From Thereva unica (Eukaryota > Arthropoda > Insecta > Diptera > Therevidae): a DNA stretch of 64,000 nucleotides. This document shows positions 51,662 through 62,447 of this stretch, in pieces. The position numbers and the translations under genes were made by a program. Each line of letters begins with the position of its first letter. Within the stretch, counting starts at the first letter, position 1. The notes under the pieces are model-generated. The model did no database searches and had not been told where the DNA came from. It worked only from the letters and a program-made list of their open reading frames with translations. Location: contig OX465286.1 in the NCBI GenBank assembly GCA_949987705.1, positions 12,567,092 through 12,631,091 of the forward strand, written 5' to 3'.

Positions 51662-52133
51662 TTGGTAACCTCCATCAGGAATAATTTCACTTCACATACA
51701 ACGCCTCCATTCATTTATAACAAACAGGTGATAACAGAAAGCAAACCCAAGGCCGATCTACTTGCACTTCTGTTCGCCGAGAATTCTTCCTTACCCGATG
51801 CCGACGTGCAACCCCCTACCATCGAGTGTTCCGCTCACTCAATGGATAGAGTTTTCTTCAGGACGCGTGAAGTGTATAAGTGTCTCAAAGAGCTGGACTC
51901 CAACAAAGCCACTGGCCCTGACAAAATTCCCCCTATAGTTCTTAAAAAATGTGCCTCACCTTTAGCTAAACCTCTGCGCAAACTTTTTGCACTTTCATAC
52001 TTCTCCGGAGTTTATCCTGACTCCTGGAAACTGGCTCATGTTCAGCCTATACCGAAAAAAGGTGAAGCTAGTGACCCTACTAACTACCGCCTAATAGCAA
52101 TTACTTCTATTCTCTCCAAAATCATGGAGACAT
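51662..52133 (+). CDS. LINE RT, N-terminal part
   Basis: KELDSNKATGPDKIPPIVLK, SYFSGVYPDSWKLAHVQPIP and SILSKIMET, RT motifs before the palm. The frame is cut by the insertion at 52134 and resumes at 53975 as METLINRRVMEYLERNQIL. Confidence 0.8.
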
Positions 52134-53974
52134 TGTAATAGCATAATGGCGCAATAAAATAATGGGCGCCACTTATGCGAGGTATTACCCCCTTAGCCAT
52201 AAGCCCGGAAAACTATGACCAAGGAGCCAATACCATACATAAGAAAGGAAAATAACTTCCGGAACTCCTACGCCGGCCACACGGAGTTATCTAGCTCGCC
52301 GGAGGGGTCGTGGGGGTGTGTGGCCGGGCCTTACCGCGGTTGGTTCACCACTTACCTGTGACTATGAAAAATCTTATTCAATTCCCGTCGTCCTTCGGTC
52401 CTCGCCTGAGCCGTGTCATGGCTATCTGTTTCTTTCCCTGACAGCTCCTAGTATCGAAGACTATCAGCTTCAGGGAAAGTCACTATCTAAGAACCCTGAA
52501 AAGGAATACCACCCGTCCCAACCATTCCACAAACAAAATCTTATACACGGACATTACTATATTATAACCATTTAACATTTATGTTTATTACAGGTCAACA
52601 CGCACAAGAATATAACAATTGGATAAAGAAACTCAATATTCACTAACCCTGTAAAACTAATAGTAGCAGATACTACAATCAACAATTTTCAACTACGCGA
52701 AAACGCAAATATATATTTAACTATAATTACACAAGTCTTGTCGACGGAAGGTGTTAAAAAAACGAAAAGTGTCGTACGGGTACCCCTACGTCGCTTTTGT
52801 ACAGACAATATTACATGTATTAATTCCGTGTACAACTACCTGTAAAACACAAGAAGAAAAAAAAAATCTCCAATAAGGAGCAAAACAAATGTACAATCAA
52901 TAATAAATAAAATTAAAATTAATATTACGGCATTTAAAATTATGGTATAAGAACAAATTAAAGCATTACCACCAGTTGACATATGTAAATAAAACGGTTT
53001 ATTAAAAAAATGGTTTGTGTTAAAATCTTTAACTCTCAGAGCTGTTGTACTACCGAGGAGTAGAAGCGCTGAAGATGGATGTTATTACATACCCTCATAC
53101 AGCAAACTCAAGCCCAATATCTCCCCTCCTTCTGAATATCACCAATTCTTAACACAATTCATGCAACTTCGATTATTTTTATTATTATAGAAACCCTAAT
53201 AAAAATCCATAACTTGCTGTCCATCCCACTCAATTTTTAATTAAAAGCAATGGTGTTGAATAACTTCAATGTAACATCCAATTTACACCTCCTGCATTAA
53301 CTCGCAACCTCACGCTATATTGATATGGATGCTAATAGTTCTTATATAATAATCTCGTGATGCCAGTAATCTTTTTACCAGGGCCGTAACTTTACTAGAT
53401 TGTACCTCCTAGCTCCTGCGGCAGGGTGCTTTCGTGGGTCACCTTCAATTACAGCGGTACGGCAGCGTTCATTAACATCCAATATATGATGCTCGGGAAC
53501 CTGCTACGTCCTCAGGAAGTACGTCCACCAATATATAGGGTTTGGACCAGGGCACATTAATCGAACAAAACTCACCAGTACAAATTTTCAATAACAGCAC
53601 CAAGATGTTTGTTTTCTTCCCAAAACTCCTTCCGGGGAGACTTCCAACGCCAATATTTCGCCAGGAAAATAGAAAGGTCGCCTGTCCAAAACTGCTACCC
53701 AGTGCATAAACGGGTTCAATCTTCTTCCACAGCCAAAATTAAAACCAATTGATCTTTAAACAACTTTCTCGCAATATTTCTACCCCCCGAACTGACTTTC
53801 TTTTCCCTTTTTTCAAAAAAAAAAAACCTCCATTCCATTATTATTTTTTCCCTCGCCTATTATTTTTTAAAATTTTCCTGTTTCCGCAAAGTGATTTTTT
53901 CCAAAATTTCCCATTACAAGGTGATTACAAAATAAATTTCCCAACCCAAATAAATGATAATTCCGACCGTTACA
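52134..53974 (+). mobile_element. Solo-LTR-like insertion, 1,841 bp, TSD ACAT
   Basis: Begins TGTAATAGC and ends CGTTACA (TGTAA...TTACA), flanked by ACAT at 52130-52133 and 53975-53978. Excision restores METLINRR in the LINE RT. It has no long ORF. The length and TG...CA ends with a 4-bp TSD fit a long LTR left by recombination, but a non-autonomous element of another class is not excluded. Confidence 0.65.
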
Positions 53975-54560
53975 ACATTAATAAACAGAAGGGTTATGGA
54001 ATATCTTGAACGCAACCAAATATTGGATGACAAGCAGTACGGCTTTAGATCGAAAAGATCTACTGGCGACCTCCTCGTTTGCCTAACGGAGCACCTCAGC
54101 CGAAGTATACACCGATTTGGTGAATCTGGTCTGGTTGCTCTAGATATCTCCAAGGCTTTTGACAGAGTATGGCATCCCGCTCTGTTGGCTAAACTCCAAG
54201 CTATTGGTATTGACTCTGTTCTGAAGAACTGGATTGAGAGCTTCCTTTCAGGCCGTTCAATAAAGGTAGTATTGGATGGCGTCGAATCCGACCCCCACCA
54301 CATCTCCGCAGGTGTTCCCCAGGGCTCAATTCTATCACCAGCTCTCTTCCTAGTTTTTATAAATGACCTGCTCTCAGTCCCCTCCAACTCACTCCACAGC
54401 TTTGCTGATGACGGTACTCTACGTTACTCCTATGGTTTTGATAATGTAACACAAGCGCGTGCCAGACCTTGTCTACATCATCGCCAACTGTTGTCCAATT
54501 CAATCAACAGGGACATCTAACGAATTCTTGATTGGGGCCACAAGAACCGTGTCGAATTTA
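53975..54560 (+). CDS. LINE RT, palm region
   Basis: DDKQYGFRSKRSTGDLLVCL, GLVALDISKAFDRVWHPALL (motif A), SAGVPQGSILSPALFLVFIN (motif B), HSFADDGTLRYSYGF (FADD). It shifts frame near 54520 into VEFNASKTKYCLISNKT. Confidence 0.8.
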
Positions 54561-55263
54561 ATGCATCAAAAACCAAGTACTGTCTCATTTCCAATAAAAC
54601 TTGCACCGAACCGCTTTCTATTTCAGTGGACAACAAGACCGTAACGGCAGAACCCTCTCTAAACATCCTAGGCGTAACATTAGCTGAAGATCTGCGCTGG
54701 AATAACCACATATTCCAAAGTGCTAAACAAGCATCCCAGTGTCTAGGATTCCTCAAAAGGTGCAAATTTCTCCTTCAGCCGTCTGCCAGGGCTATAATTT
54801 ACAAGTCCTACATTCGTCCCCGTCTTGAATACAACTCGTATATCTGGGCCGGGCCCCAAGAACCATCTTAGCTTGGCTGGACAAGGTGCAAAACCGCGCT
54901 CTCAAACTTATTGGTGACAGCGCCATTTGCTCTTCAATTGACCCATTAAGCCACCGTAGGAATGTAGCAGCTCTTGCAAAATTTTATCGCTTTTTTCATA
55001 ATGATTGCTCCACTGAAATAAGTAACCTCATGCCTCCACGGCAACATTTTTCCCACAACACAAGACTTGCCCGCTCGGCTCACCCCCACAGTTTACAGCC
55101 CTTATCTTCGCGCACACTCCGATCTAGAAATTCGTTTATAACAAGAACCACTCGTCTGTGGAACAACCTTCCAAAGACAGTATTCCCGAACTCATACAAC
55201 ATCCAAGAGTTCAAACGCAAGGTTCATCGCCACTTTCTGCAACACCCCCTTGACTCCCCCTAA
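54560..55263 (+). CDS. LINE ORF2, C-terminal part
   Basis: In two frames: TAEPSLNILGVTLAEDLRWN, LKRCKFLLQPSARAIIYKSY, then from 54886 MQNRALKLIGDSAICSSIDP, NTRLARSAHPHSLQPL and TRLWNNLPKTVFPNSYNIQE-FKRKV, the closing motif of this LINE group. A frameshift near 54870 separates the two. Confidence 0.8.
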
Positions 55264-55390
55264 CCTATTATGTCCTTCTCTCTATCTTTCGAGCTAAGCT
55301 TACTACTGGACATTGCACCATGACCTAAACGACATGACGTACTAGTAGTACAAAGGGTGACACCTGAGCTTAGACTATCACATAAAAAAA

Positions 55391-56604
55391 ACATAGTTTT
55401 ATTAATAAAATATGGTGGTCTTTTCTGAGGGTGATCGGGGGTAACCGGAAGTATTCAAAAAATCGATTGCAAGATTTGTACTGGACAAACAGACAGACAA
55501 GGAAGCGAGCTAATAAAAACGTTTTAATATACGGGGCCAAGCTAAATAAAACCATTAAAAGAATAATAAATAAAACCCACACAATATTTTTTTTTTCATG
55601 ACTATTTTTCTTTATTTAGAAACAATTTTTCTCTTAGTTAATTAATTCCACGAGGTTTGTTTTGTTTTGTGGAATTTTATTATTTTTAAAACACTTTTTC
55701 TTATACTTTACTCATATTGTTTTTTTTTATCTTTTTTTAAAACTAAACTTCTACTTTTATTTATTTATTTATATTATTTTGTTGTTGTTTGAATATTTTC
55801 ATATGTATATATGTTTTTTTTACGTCGTTTCTCTTTTATTTTTATTAATTTTTTAATTAAATTTTTTTTGTTGTTTTATGTAACATTTTTCCTTAAACAT
55901 TTTTTTTTTATTTATTTTTGTAATTTAATTTGAAAAATTGGAAAAAAATATTTTCTCTTGAATTTATTGTGGAATGTGTTTTGTTTTTTGTATTTTTGGT
56001 TTTGGATTGTTTTTTTTTTTTTTTTTTGTAATGTCATAGTATTTTTTTTGTTGCTTAATTTAGAATATTGAAAGGCGCGAGATAATTTTTATTTTTTAAT
56101 TTTCATATTTTCAATCTAATTAATTAATTTCAAATTCTTTTCTTCATTTTTTTTCCCCCTACTATTTGTGGACGGAGAGAGTACTCTATTATAAAAAAAT
56201 ATTTATTTTTTTTGAAAACTGTAATTTCAAAAAAATTTTTTTATTCTGAGAATAAATAAGAGGAAGGATTTCATTTTTATATTTAGTTTATTTATTCATT
56301 TATTTTTTGTTACGTTTTTTTTTGATTACTGTTCATATTTATTTTATTATTTATGTGATATGAGAGACGCCTTTGCGATTTGTCTTTTTTTTTGTTCTGC
56401 CACTTTTGTTCTATCCTAATTATTTGTTTTTATTTTTCAAATATATATAGTAGTTTTTCTTCTTTCTTTCATTTTATATGTAATATATATGTATATAAAG
56501 GATACTATGTAATTTTGTTTGATTTTTTTTTATATTTTTTTTTTGTTTCTTTATAGTTTTTTTTTTAAATTAAAGGACTATACACATACATTTATATATA
56601 ATAA
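55391..56604. other. AT-rich non-coding stretch
   Basis: 55405-55530 contains a fragment of the AAAAATCGATTGCAAGATTT repeat also seen at 48860-48885. The rest is T-rich low-complexity DNA with no supported gene. Confidence 0.5.
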
Positions 56605-56869
56605 TCCTTACTAATATTATAAATGCGAAAGTAACTCTGTCTGTCTGTCTGTAACGCTTTCACGCCTAAACCACTGGACCCATTTTGATGAAATTTGCTA
56701 CAGCCATAGTTTAGACCTTGGAGACGGACATAGGCTATTATTTTTTGAGAAAAAAAAGGGTTGAAGGGGGTGAAATGGGGTTAAATAAGTTGTAAGGGGA
56801 TTTTTTTCTTTACTTTTTTTTCTATTGTATAAAAAGTAACTAACTGACAGACAACGCACAACCTAAACC

Positions 56870-57245
56870 GCTAGAGCTAAAGGGCTGAAATTTTGATAGT
56901 GCATCCCTAACGATTTTTCGAAATGCAAATATGAAATGGGGTTAACTCAAGACCGCTGAAGCTATAAGGCTGAAATTTTAACAGTTCATCCCTATAATGA
57001 CGTGGACATCCACTAAAAAGCGATTTTTTGAAATTCATCCACTAAAGGGGTGAAATGGGGCTTACACAAACCGCTGGAGCTATAGGGCTTTAATTTTGAC
57101 CGTGCATCCCTATAATGACGTGGACATCCATTAAGAGGCGATTACATACTCGAAATTCATCCCCTAAGGGGGTGAAATGGGGTTAACCCAAACCTCTGAA
57201 GCTGAAAGGCTGAAATTTTGACAGGGCATCCCTGTAAACTCGTAG
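56870..57245 (+). repeat. Diverged tandem repeat, about 125-bp unit
   Basis: Repeated phrases GGGGTGAAATGGGGTTA, ACCGCTGAAGCTATA-GGCTG, AAATTTTGAC and CATCCCTATAATGACGTGGA occur three to four times. Confidence 0.75.
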
Positions 57246-57273
57246 AAATGAATGACTCGAAATTCACAAATTC

Positions 57274-57798
57274 ACGCACAAACGCACAAATGCGCAAACG
57301 CATAAACGCGCAAACGCGCAACCGCATAAACGCACAAACGCGCAAACGCACAAACGTGCAAACGCACAAACGCCCAAACGCATAAACGCATAAACGCACA
57401 AACGCATAAACGCATAAACGCAAAAACGCATAAACGCACAAACGCATAAACGCACAAACGCGCAAACGCATAAACGCACAAACGTCCAAACGCAAAAACG
57501 CAAAAACGCAAAAACGCATAAACGCAAAAACGCATAAACGCACAAACGCGTAAACGCATAAACGCACAAACGCCCAAACGCATAAACGCACAAACGCCCA
57601 AACGCATAAACGCACAAACGCATAAACGCATAAACGCGCAAACGCATAAACGCACAAACGCATAAACGCATAAACGCACAAACGCATAAACGCACAAACG
57701 CCCAAACGCATAAACGCACAAACGCCCAAACGCATAAACGCAAAAACGCAAAAATGCATAAACGCACAAACGCATAAACGCGCAAACGCACAAACGCA
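57274..57798. repeat. Minisatellite, 8-bp unit ACGCNNAA, about 65 copies
   Basis: An invariant ACGC..AA frame surrounds a variable dinucleotide (CA, TA, GC, CC, AA). Because 24 bp is three units, all three minus-strand frames stay open and encode the same eight-residue cycle (RLCVYAFM-like), giving ORFs of 175-200 codons that are not genes. Confidence 0.9.
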
Positions 57799-57800
57799 CA

Positions 57801-57839
57801 GACAGAGTTACTTTCGCATTTATAATATTAGTAAGGATT
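57801..57839 (-). repeat. Inverted copy of the element's 5' end
   Basis: Reverse complement of 56603-56641 without mismatch over 39 bp. Confidence 0.9.
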
Positions 57840-58148
57840 CATTTGTGGTTGCTCCATGATTTCTTGTACCCACGTAAATAGGCTAACAAACTTAACGAAC
57901 GTTCGTGAAACCCTAAAATATCACTTCTCTTGATGACAAATATATGCCAATCTCTGCTTCAAAACTTGCAGGTTTGTTGAGCAGAGGTGATATACGCAGC
58001 AATTTGTTTACCATATTTATTAAAATCCCTTTTTAGGGATAATAACAGCTGAATTTTTTGTTTGTTTTTTTTTTGTTGAAGGAAAACATTGCACATAATA
58101 AACAGTTTTTATTTAAAGGCGTTGCAAGGCACGCGGGTTTTATGCTAG

Positions 58149-58400
58149 TAATATATAAACAAATATATTATTGTTTTTTTTGTTTCTAAATTTAATATTG
58201 CTTAAAATTAATATATAGAACATTTAAAAAAAAAGAAAAGAATTCAATCTAAACAAAAAAACAATTTTTTTTTAATTATTTATATTTTGTAAAATAATAA
58301 TAATAATATATTAAGGTATCCGCTTGACTTTAGGAAATATTATAAAATTAAAATAAAAAAAAATCATAGGAATATATATAATATAAATATGTATGTATGT
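58149..58400. other. AT-rich DNA
   Basis: TA-rich, with no gene or repeat structure apart from homopolymers. Confidence 0.4.
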
Positions 58401-58560
58401 ACTAGCTGGAACCCGGTGCGCCTCGCTGCGCACCCATAAGCGAATAGTATGGCGTGCGCCAAAACAATGCGGAATCTCAAAATCGATGGGTAATGAAAGT
58501 CTCAAATCCCACCACGAAAGTATAGCCCCTAACCAATGAATTAGACGCACCGACAAAATC
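58401..58560 (-). mobile_element. Helitron-like 3' end with intact hairpin
   Basis: On the minus strand it ends ...CCGGGTTCCAGCTAG then T. A hairpin of 7 bp stem (GGTGCGC/GCGCACC, 58415-58421 with 58428-58434) and 6-nt loop lies about 10 nt before CTAG, as in Helitrons. It is homologous to 7190-7353. It abuts a Tc1-like element. Confidence 0.65.
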
Positions 58561-58631
58561 TTTGAAAATTTTAAAACACCGCCTTCTTTGTATACAAATT
58601 AATCCTTCTAGGAATTTCATTTCTTGAAATG

Positions 58632-59870
58632 CATTCTAGGGATCTTTTTATAACGGGGAAACCCCTAAAAGTGTTGCAGGTACGTATGAAATTTGCAGTT
58701 AACCAACATAATCTTTTTTTTTTGCAGTCATTCCTAAGTTTGCAAGCCCAAAAAGAAGTGTAATTGTGGATTTACTAAAAGCTGGAGAACTTTCCAATCG
58801 AGCTATAGCAAGATTGTGCAAAGTTTCTGTCTCTACAGTTGATAGAGAGGCTAGGCAATAAATTGTCTGGAGGATACCCTGGTAGGCAAAGTAAACGAAG
58901 AAACTGCCGAAAGGAACGTCTGACTTCACCAAGAGAGGATCGAAAAATAATCTCTACAGCCGGAAGCTATGGGTTAAAATGTAGGCGTCCAGCAAAAAAG
59001 GCTAGACTGACGAAGATGATGAAGAAAAGGCGGCTTATTTGGGCTAGAATGCATCAACACCTTACGGTTGATGATTGGAAAAACGGTACATTACATTTTG
59101 CTTTTATAAATAATCTTTTTAACTAACATTTTTAAAATGAGAAGAAACGGATGCAAAGTTTTCATTTAATAGGTCATCTTTAGTGACGAATGCCGCTTGC
59201 AAGCGGTGACAGAGATGGCTCAATTTGTTAGGAGGAGGCCTGGGGAAAGCTACAGGGAGGACTGCACCATCAAAACCATTAAATATCCCACTTCAATTTG
59301 GATTTGGAGCTGTATTGCCGATGAAGGCCCTGAACCAATTTATTTTGTTGATGGCACAATGAGGCAACGGCAGTATAAAAACGTGTTGTCAGAGGTTCTG
59401 CTGCCGTACATAAATTCTCTACTATACCGAAGATCCCACTACGTATTCATGCAGGATGGAGCACCTTGCCATGCAGCTAAATTAATAAGCAACTTTTTCC
59501 AAGAAGAAAATCTGGAGGTACTTGCTTGGCCTGCAAAAGTATACAGCCGGCAGAATCCTAATATAAATGTCCTGAAGGAAAATATTACAGACATTTGGTA
59601 TAATGACGAAGAATTAAAAGCTTGTATAAAGTCGTGTATTTCGAGTATGCCGAAATTTGCTTGTGCGTCTAATTCATTGAAAAGTGTAACTCCGTTCGTT
59701 TAAAAACCCAAAACATTCGCTCATTTATACCCCCAATCACAATTCAGCCGTTTCACTGCCACTCTTGTCGTGGTCAGATGATATGAGGGAGTGTTTTTGC
59801 CCGTAAACGAATTTCGAAGAGGAAATTACAATGCACGTCCGCTTGAATTTTATCCATACACGATATTTCC
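58632..59870 (+). mobile_element. Degenerate Tc1/mariner-like element, copy 2
   Basis: Starts CATTCTAGGGATCTTTTTAT as in copy 1 at 18. A helix-turn-helix remnant (LSNRAIARLCKVSVSTVDRE) lies at about 58790-58850. The transposase core is at 59197-59703. It ends with the GCCCGTAAACG block (about 59800) shared with 1301 and 3013. Confidence 0.75.
59197..59703 (+). pseudogene. Tc1-like transposase fragment
   Basis: 168-residue open frame: SIWIWSCIADEGPEPIYFVD, YVFMQDGAPCHAAKLISNFF (second catalytic Asp), then LAWPAKVYSRQNPNINVLKE where Tc1 proteins have SPDLNPIEN. The third Asp/Glu motif is degraded. The N-terminal DNA-binding part is out of frame and contains stops. Confidence 0.75.
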
Positions 59871-59999
59871 AAATTCTTTCTAAATAAATGATTACTTTAT
59901 TGGGCCTCAGCGATAGTAGCAGCGCCCTCTTCGATCTGGCGCCCTCGGGCGATCGCTCGGGTTAGGCCCCCGCTAAAGCTCGTACTTCTCAAGCCTTAT

Positions 60000-60365
60000 G
60001 TATTATGTTTATCAGGGTTTCAAAGCAAAGTAAACTTAAAGCAAAGCACATATTTTTAAGCTTACTTTGCTCATGATTGTGAAAGCTGTTTGTTCCAAAT
60101 TGCTGCGAATGCTGTTGCTTTCAAATTACTTTCAGCAGCATACTGGTCCGGCTGCAAATGCTTCGCAGCAGCATGCTCCAGCATTTGTAAGCAACAGCAT
60201 ACGCAGCAATATGAAACAAAAAAGCTTTTACAGCCTGCAGCAAAATGATTGAAAATATGATTGCTGCAAAACAAATCAAAGTAAATTGCTGTGGTCTTCC
60301 TGGCAGCAAAGCAAAGTCAACAGCAACAGAGTATTAAAATTACTGCAGCAATTTAAACCCCGATG
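60000..60365. repeat. GCAGCA/AGCAAAGC-rich low-complexity region
   Basis: Words CAAAGCAAAGTAAAC, TTGCTGC, GCAGCAGCATGC and CAGCAGCATACT recur in both orientations. No gene. Confidence 0.55.
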
Positions 60366-61785
60366 TTTATTAGGTAAAGAAGAAAACGAGAATGCGTTTT
60401 TTTTTGTATAAATAGCGTTCTTTCGAAAGTCGAGCGCGGCCACGGTCTGACCATTAATCGGTGGTAGAAAAGTTAAACCGAAAATTTAGGAGAGCTTTTT
60501 TCTGCTTTTTTACATTTTGTCTAACATCTGGAAACTAATCTCATAAGTCATACAAAGCAGGATTCAGAGTGCGCGGTTTCGGTTTGCGTGCTGTTTTTTT
60601 TTTTATAGAAGGTATCTACCGCGCAATTGGAGGCAGTACTGTACATACATACATATATATAAAATTTTCTAGCCAAAGATCATAATCTTTTTTTTTATTT
60701 TGTTTTTCGCTCTCTTCAAATTTTATAAAGACTATATTCTTTGTACGTCTCTTATTGCAACATTTTTCTATTTGTTTCTAACTATACAAAATATTCAATT
60801 GATACATATTTGCGGACCTCAACTAACAAAACAAAAAAAAAATACAAACTCAAAAAATAATTACTTTAATATCTCAAAATGTCTTTTTTTTATTTAATAT
60901 ATATATTTATAGATTTCTTCTTACACCTTCATTTATTTTATTTATATATTGCATTTTTGCTTTAGTCTAAAAAAATGAAAACAAAACAAAATAAAAATAA
61001 AAACAATTTCTTTTTAAAACTCTTAATATTTATATAAAAAAAAAAAAATTAAAAATAAAGTAAACAATACTAATCACAATCCCTAAAAATTCTAATGTTG
61101 TACTGAAATAGATTACTTGTATCTTCCGGCTGCTCTTGACACGCATTCTATTTTTTTTGTTTTTTTTAAATATACACACAAAAATTAGTAAAAATTAATT
61201 TAATTAATAAATATAAATTAAAAAAAAAAGAAGATTTTAAAGCCTCAATTATACTGGACGCAACGGAAAACAACGGAATCGAGGAGAGTCAACGATGTTC
61301 TCGGTAAGCAGTAAAGAATGCTTCCACATCGTATCTTTTGGAAGGTGTTACGAAGAGTTTAGTTTTCTGTTCAACAGACAAATTATTCTTCAAGTAAATA
61401 AAAAACGAGCTGTTTGAGCCTTATGCAGGAAACTTCTTTGACCCATATTTTGGGCGTTCAGTGTACTACCTTAAAAGCTTTTGAAAAAGCCCCTACAAAA
61501 GAGATTCCATTGAGCTACTCAAGAAGCTGTCGGGAAGAAACCGCAACGTTTCCTCCCAATCACATACAATTATAAAAAAGATATGACGTGGGATACGGAC
61601 AGGAAGGGCTCCTAAGCTTCAAAAGAAGGCTTCGTCATGTCTTAAAGTAGGCTTCCGTATCCCAGTGGGAATGTCAGTTTTTTTTTCAGCATTGTTTTGC
61701 CAAATTTTTGACTTATTTTGGGCTAAAATAATAAATGACAAAATCAGCTGTTTTTAATGCTGCTTTTGACACTTCAATTCGTTGG
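60366..61785. other. AT-rich non-coding region
   Basis: No supported gene. Long A/T runs, plus one less AT-rich stretch (61240-61700) without recognisable coding sequence. Confidence 0.45.
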
Positions 61786-62447
61786 TTTTTTTTTTGTGGT
61801 AAGATGAAGCTTAGGAGTCACCGTTTGTACTACTAGTCCGTCATGTCGTACAAGTCATGGTGCAATTAGTAGTAGTAAGCTTGATCGGAAGGATAGATGG
61901 ATAGGATGGGTTAGGGGTCTGGAGGGTGCATGAGTAGATGTCGATGAACCTTGCGTTTGAACCCCGAGATGTCATATGACCTCGGAAACACCGACTGCGA
62001 AAGAGAGTTCCACAATCGAGTTGTTCTATTTATAAACGAACTGCTAAACCGTAATGTGCATGAACGGGAGGGCTGCAGGGTGAAGGGGTGAGCCGAGTTG
62101 GCTAGTCTTGTGTTGCGGGAAAAAATTGCAGGAGGTTTTTGATTTCAGTGGAGCAGTCGCTATGAAAATAGCGGTAAAACTTGCTGAGTGCTGTTACATT
62201 CCTACGGGGGCTTAAAGGATCGATGCAGAGGGTGCTATCGCCAATGAGTTTGATAGCGCGATTTTGCACCTTGTCTAGCCAAGCCAAGGTGGTTTTAGGG
62301 GCGCCTGCCCAGATATACAAGTTGTATTCAAGGTGTGGCCGAATGTAGGACTTGTAGATTGTAGCCGAGGCAGCTGGATGAAGGAGAAACTTGCATCTCT
62401 TAAGGAAGCCGAGGCATTGATACGCTTGTATGGTGACTTGGAGTATG
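61786..62447 (-). mobile_element. LINE 3' fragment, copy 1 of two
   Basis: The minus strand encodes YIWAGAPKTTLAWLDKVQNR and AIKLIGDSTLCIDPLSPRRN. The 3' end has the family's GTACTAC...TAAGCTTCATC tail and an A-run at 61796-61786. It is 5'-truncated at about 62445, where the next copy's tail begins. Confidence 0.8.

Larger units (their letters stand above)
50375..55390 (+). mobile_element. CR1/Jockey-group LINE, near complete, split by a solo-LTR-like insertion
   Basis: Order: 5' region with GGAGGCATAACACTCCAGC (about 50440), endonuclease 50482-51648, RT start 51662-52138, [insertion 52134-53974], RT 53975-54530, C-terminus to 55263, 3' UTR and A-run near 55383-55390. Several frameshifts. 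The same family is seen at 6265-6760, 61786-62447 and 62448-63786, and its 3' end resembles the tail of the SINE at 10966. Confidence 0.85.
56605..58148 (+). mobile_element. Complete HINE/Helitron-like non-autonomous element
   Basis: Begins TCCTTACTAATATTATAAAT after a host A and ends TTATGCTAG before a host T, the A-TC...CTAG-T junction of Helitrons. A 39-bp inverted copy of its first bases lies at 57801-57839, perfect to the base. Between them are a leader with CTGTCTGTCTGTCTG, three to four diverged repeats of about 125 bp (56870-57245) and an 8-bp minisatellite. This architecture (5' inverted repeat, tandem core, CTAG end) matches DINE-1/HINE elements as I know them. No ORF for Rep/helicase. 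Confidence 0.7.

Noticed and set aside
57157..57799. Three long minus-strand ORFs (200, 175, 175 codons)
   Set aside because: They are the same 8-bp minisatellite read in three frames and have no protein-like composition.
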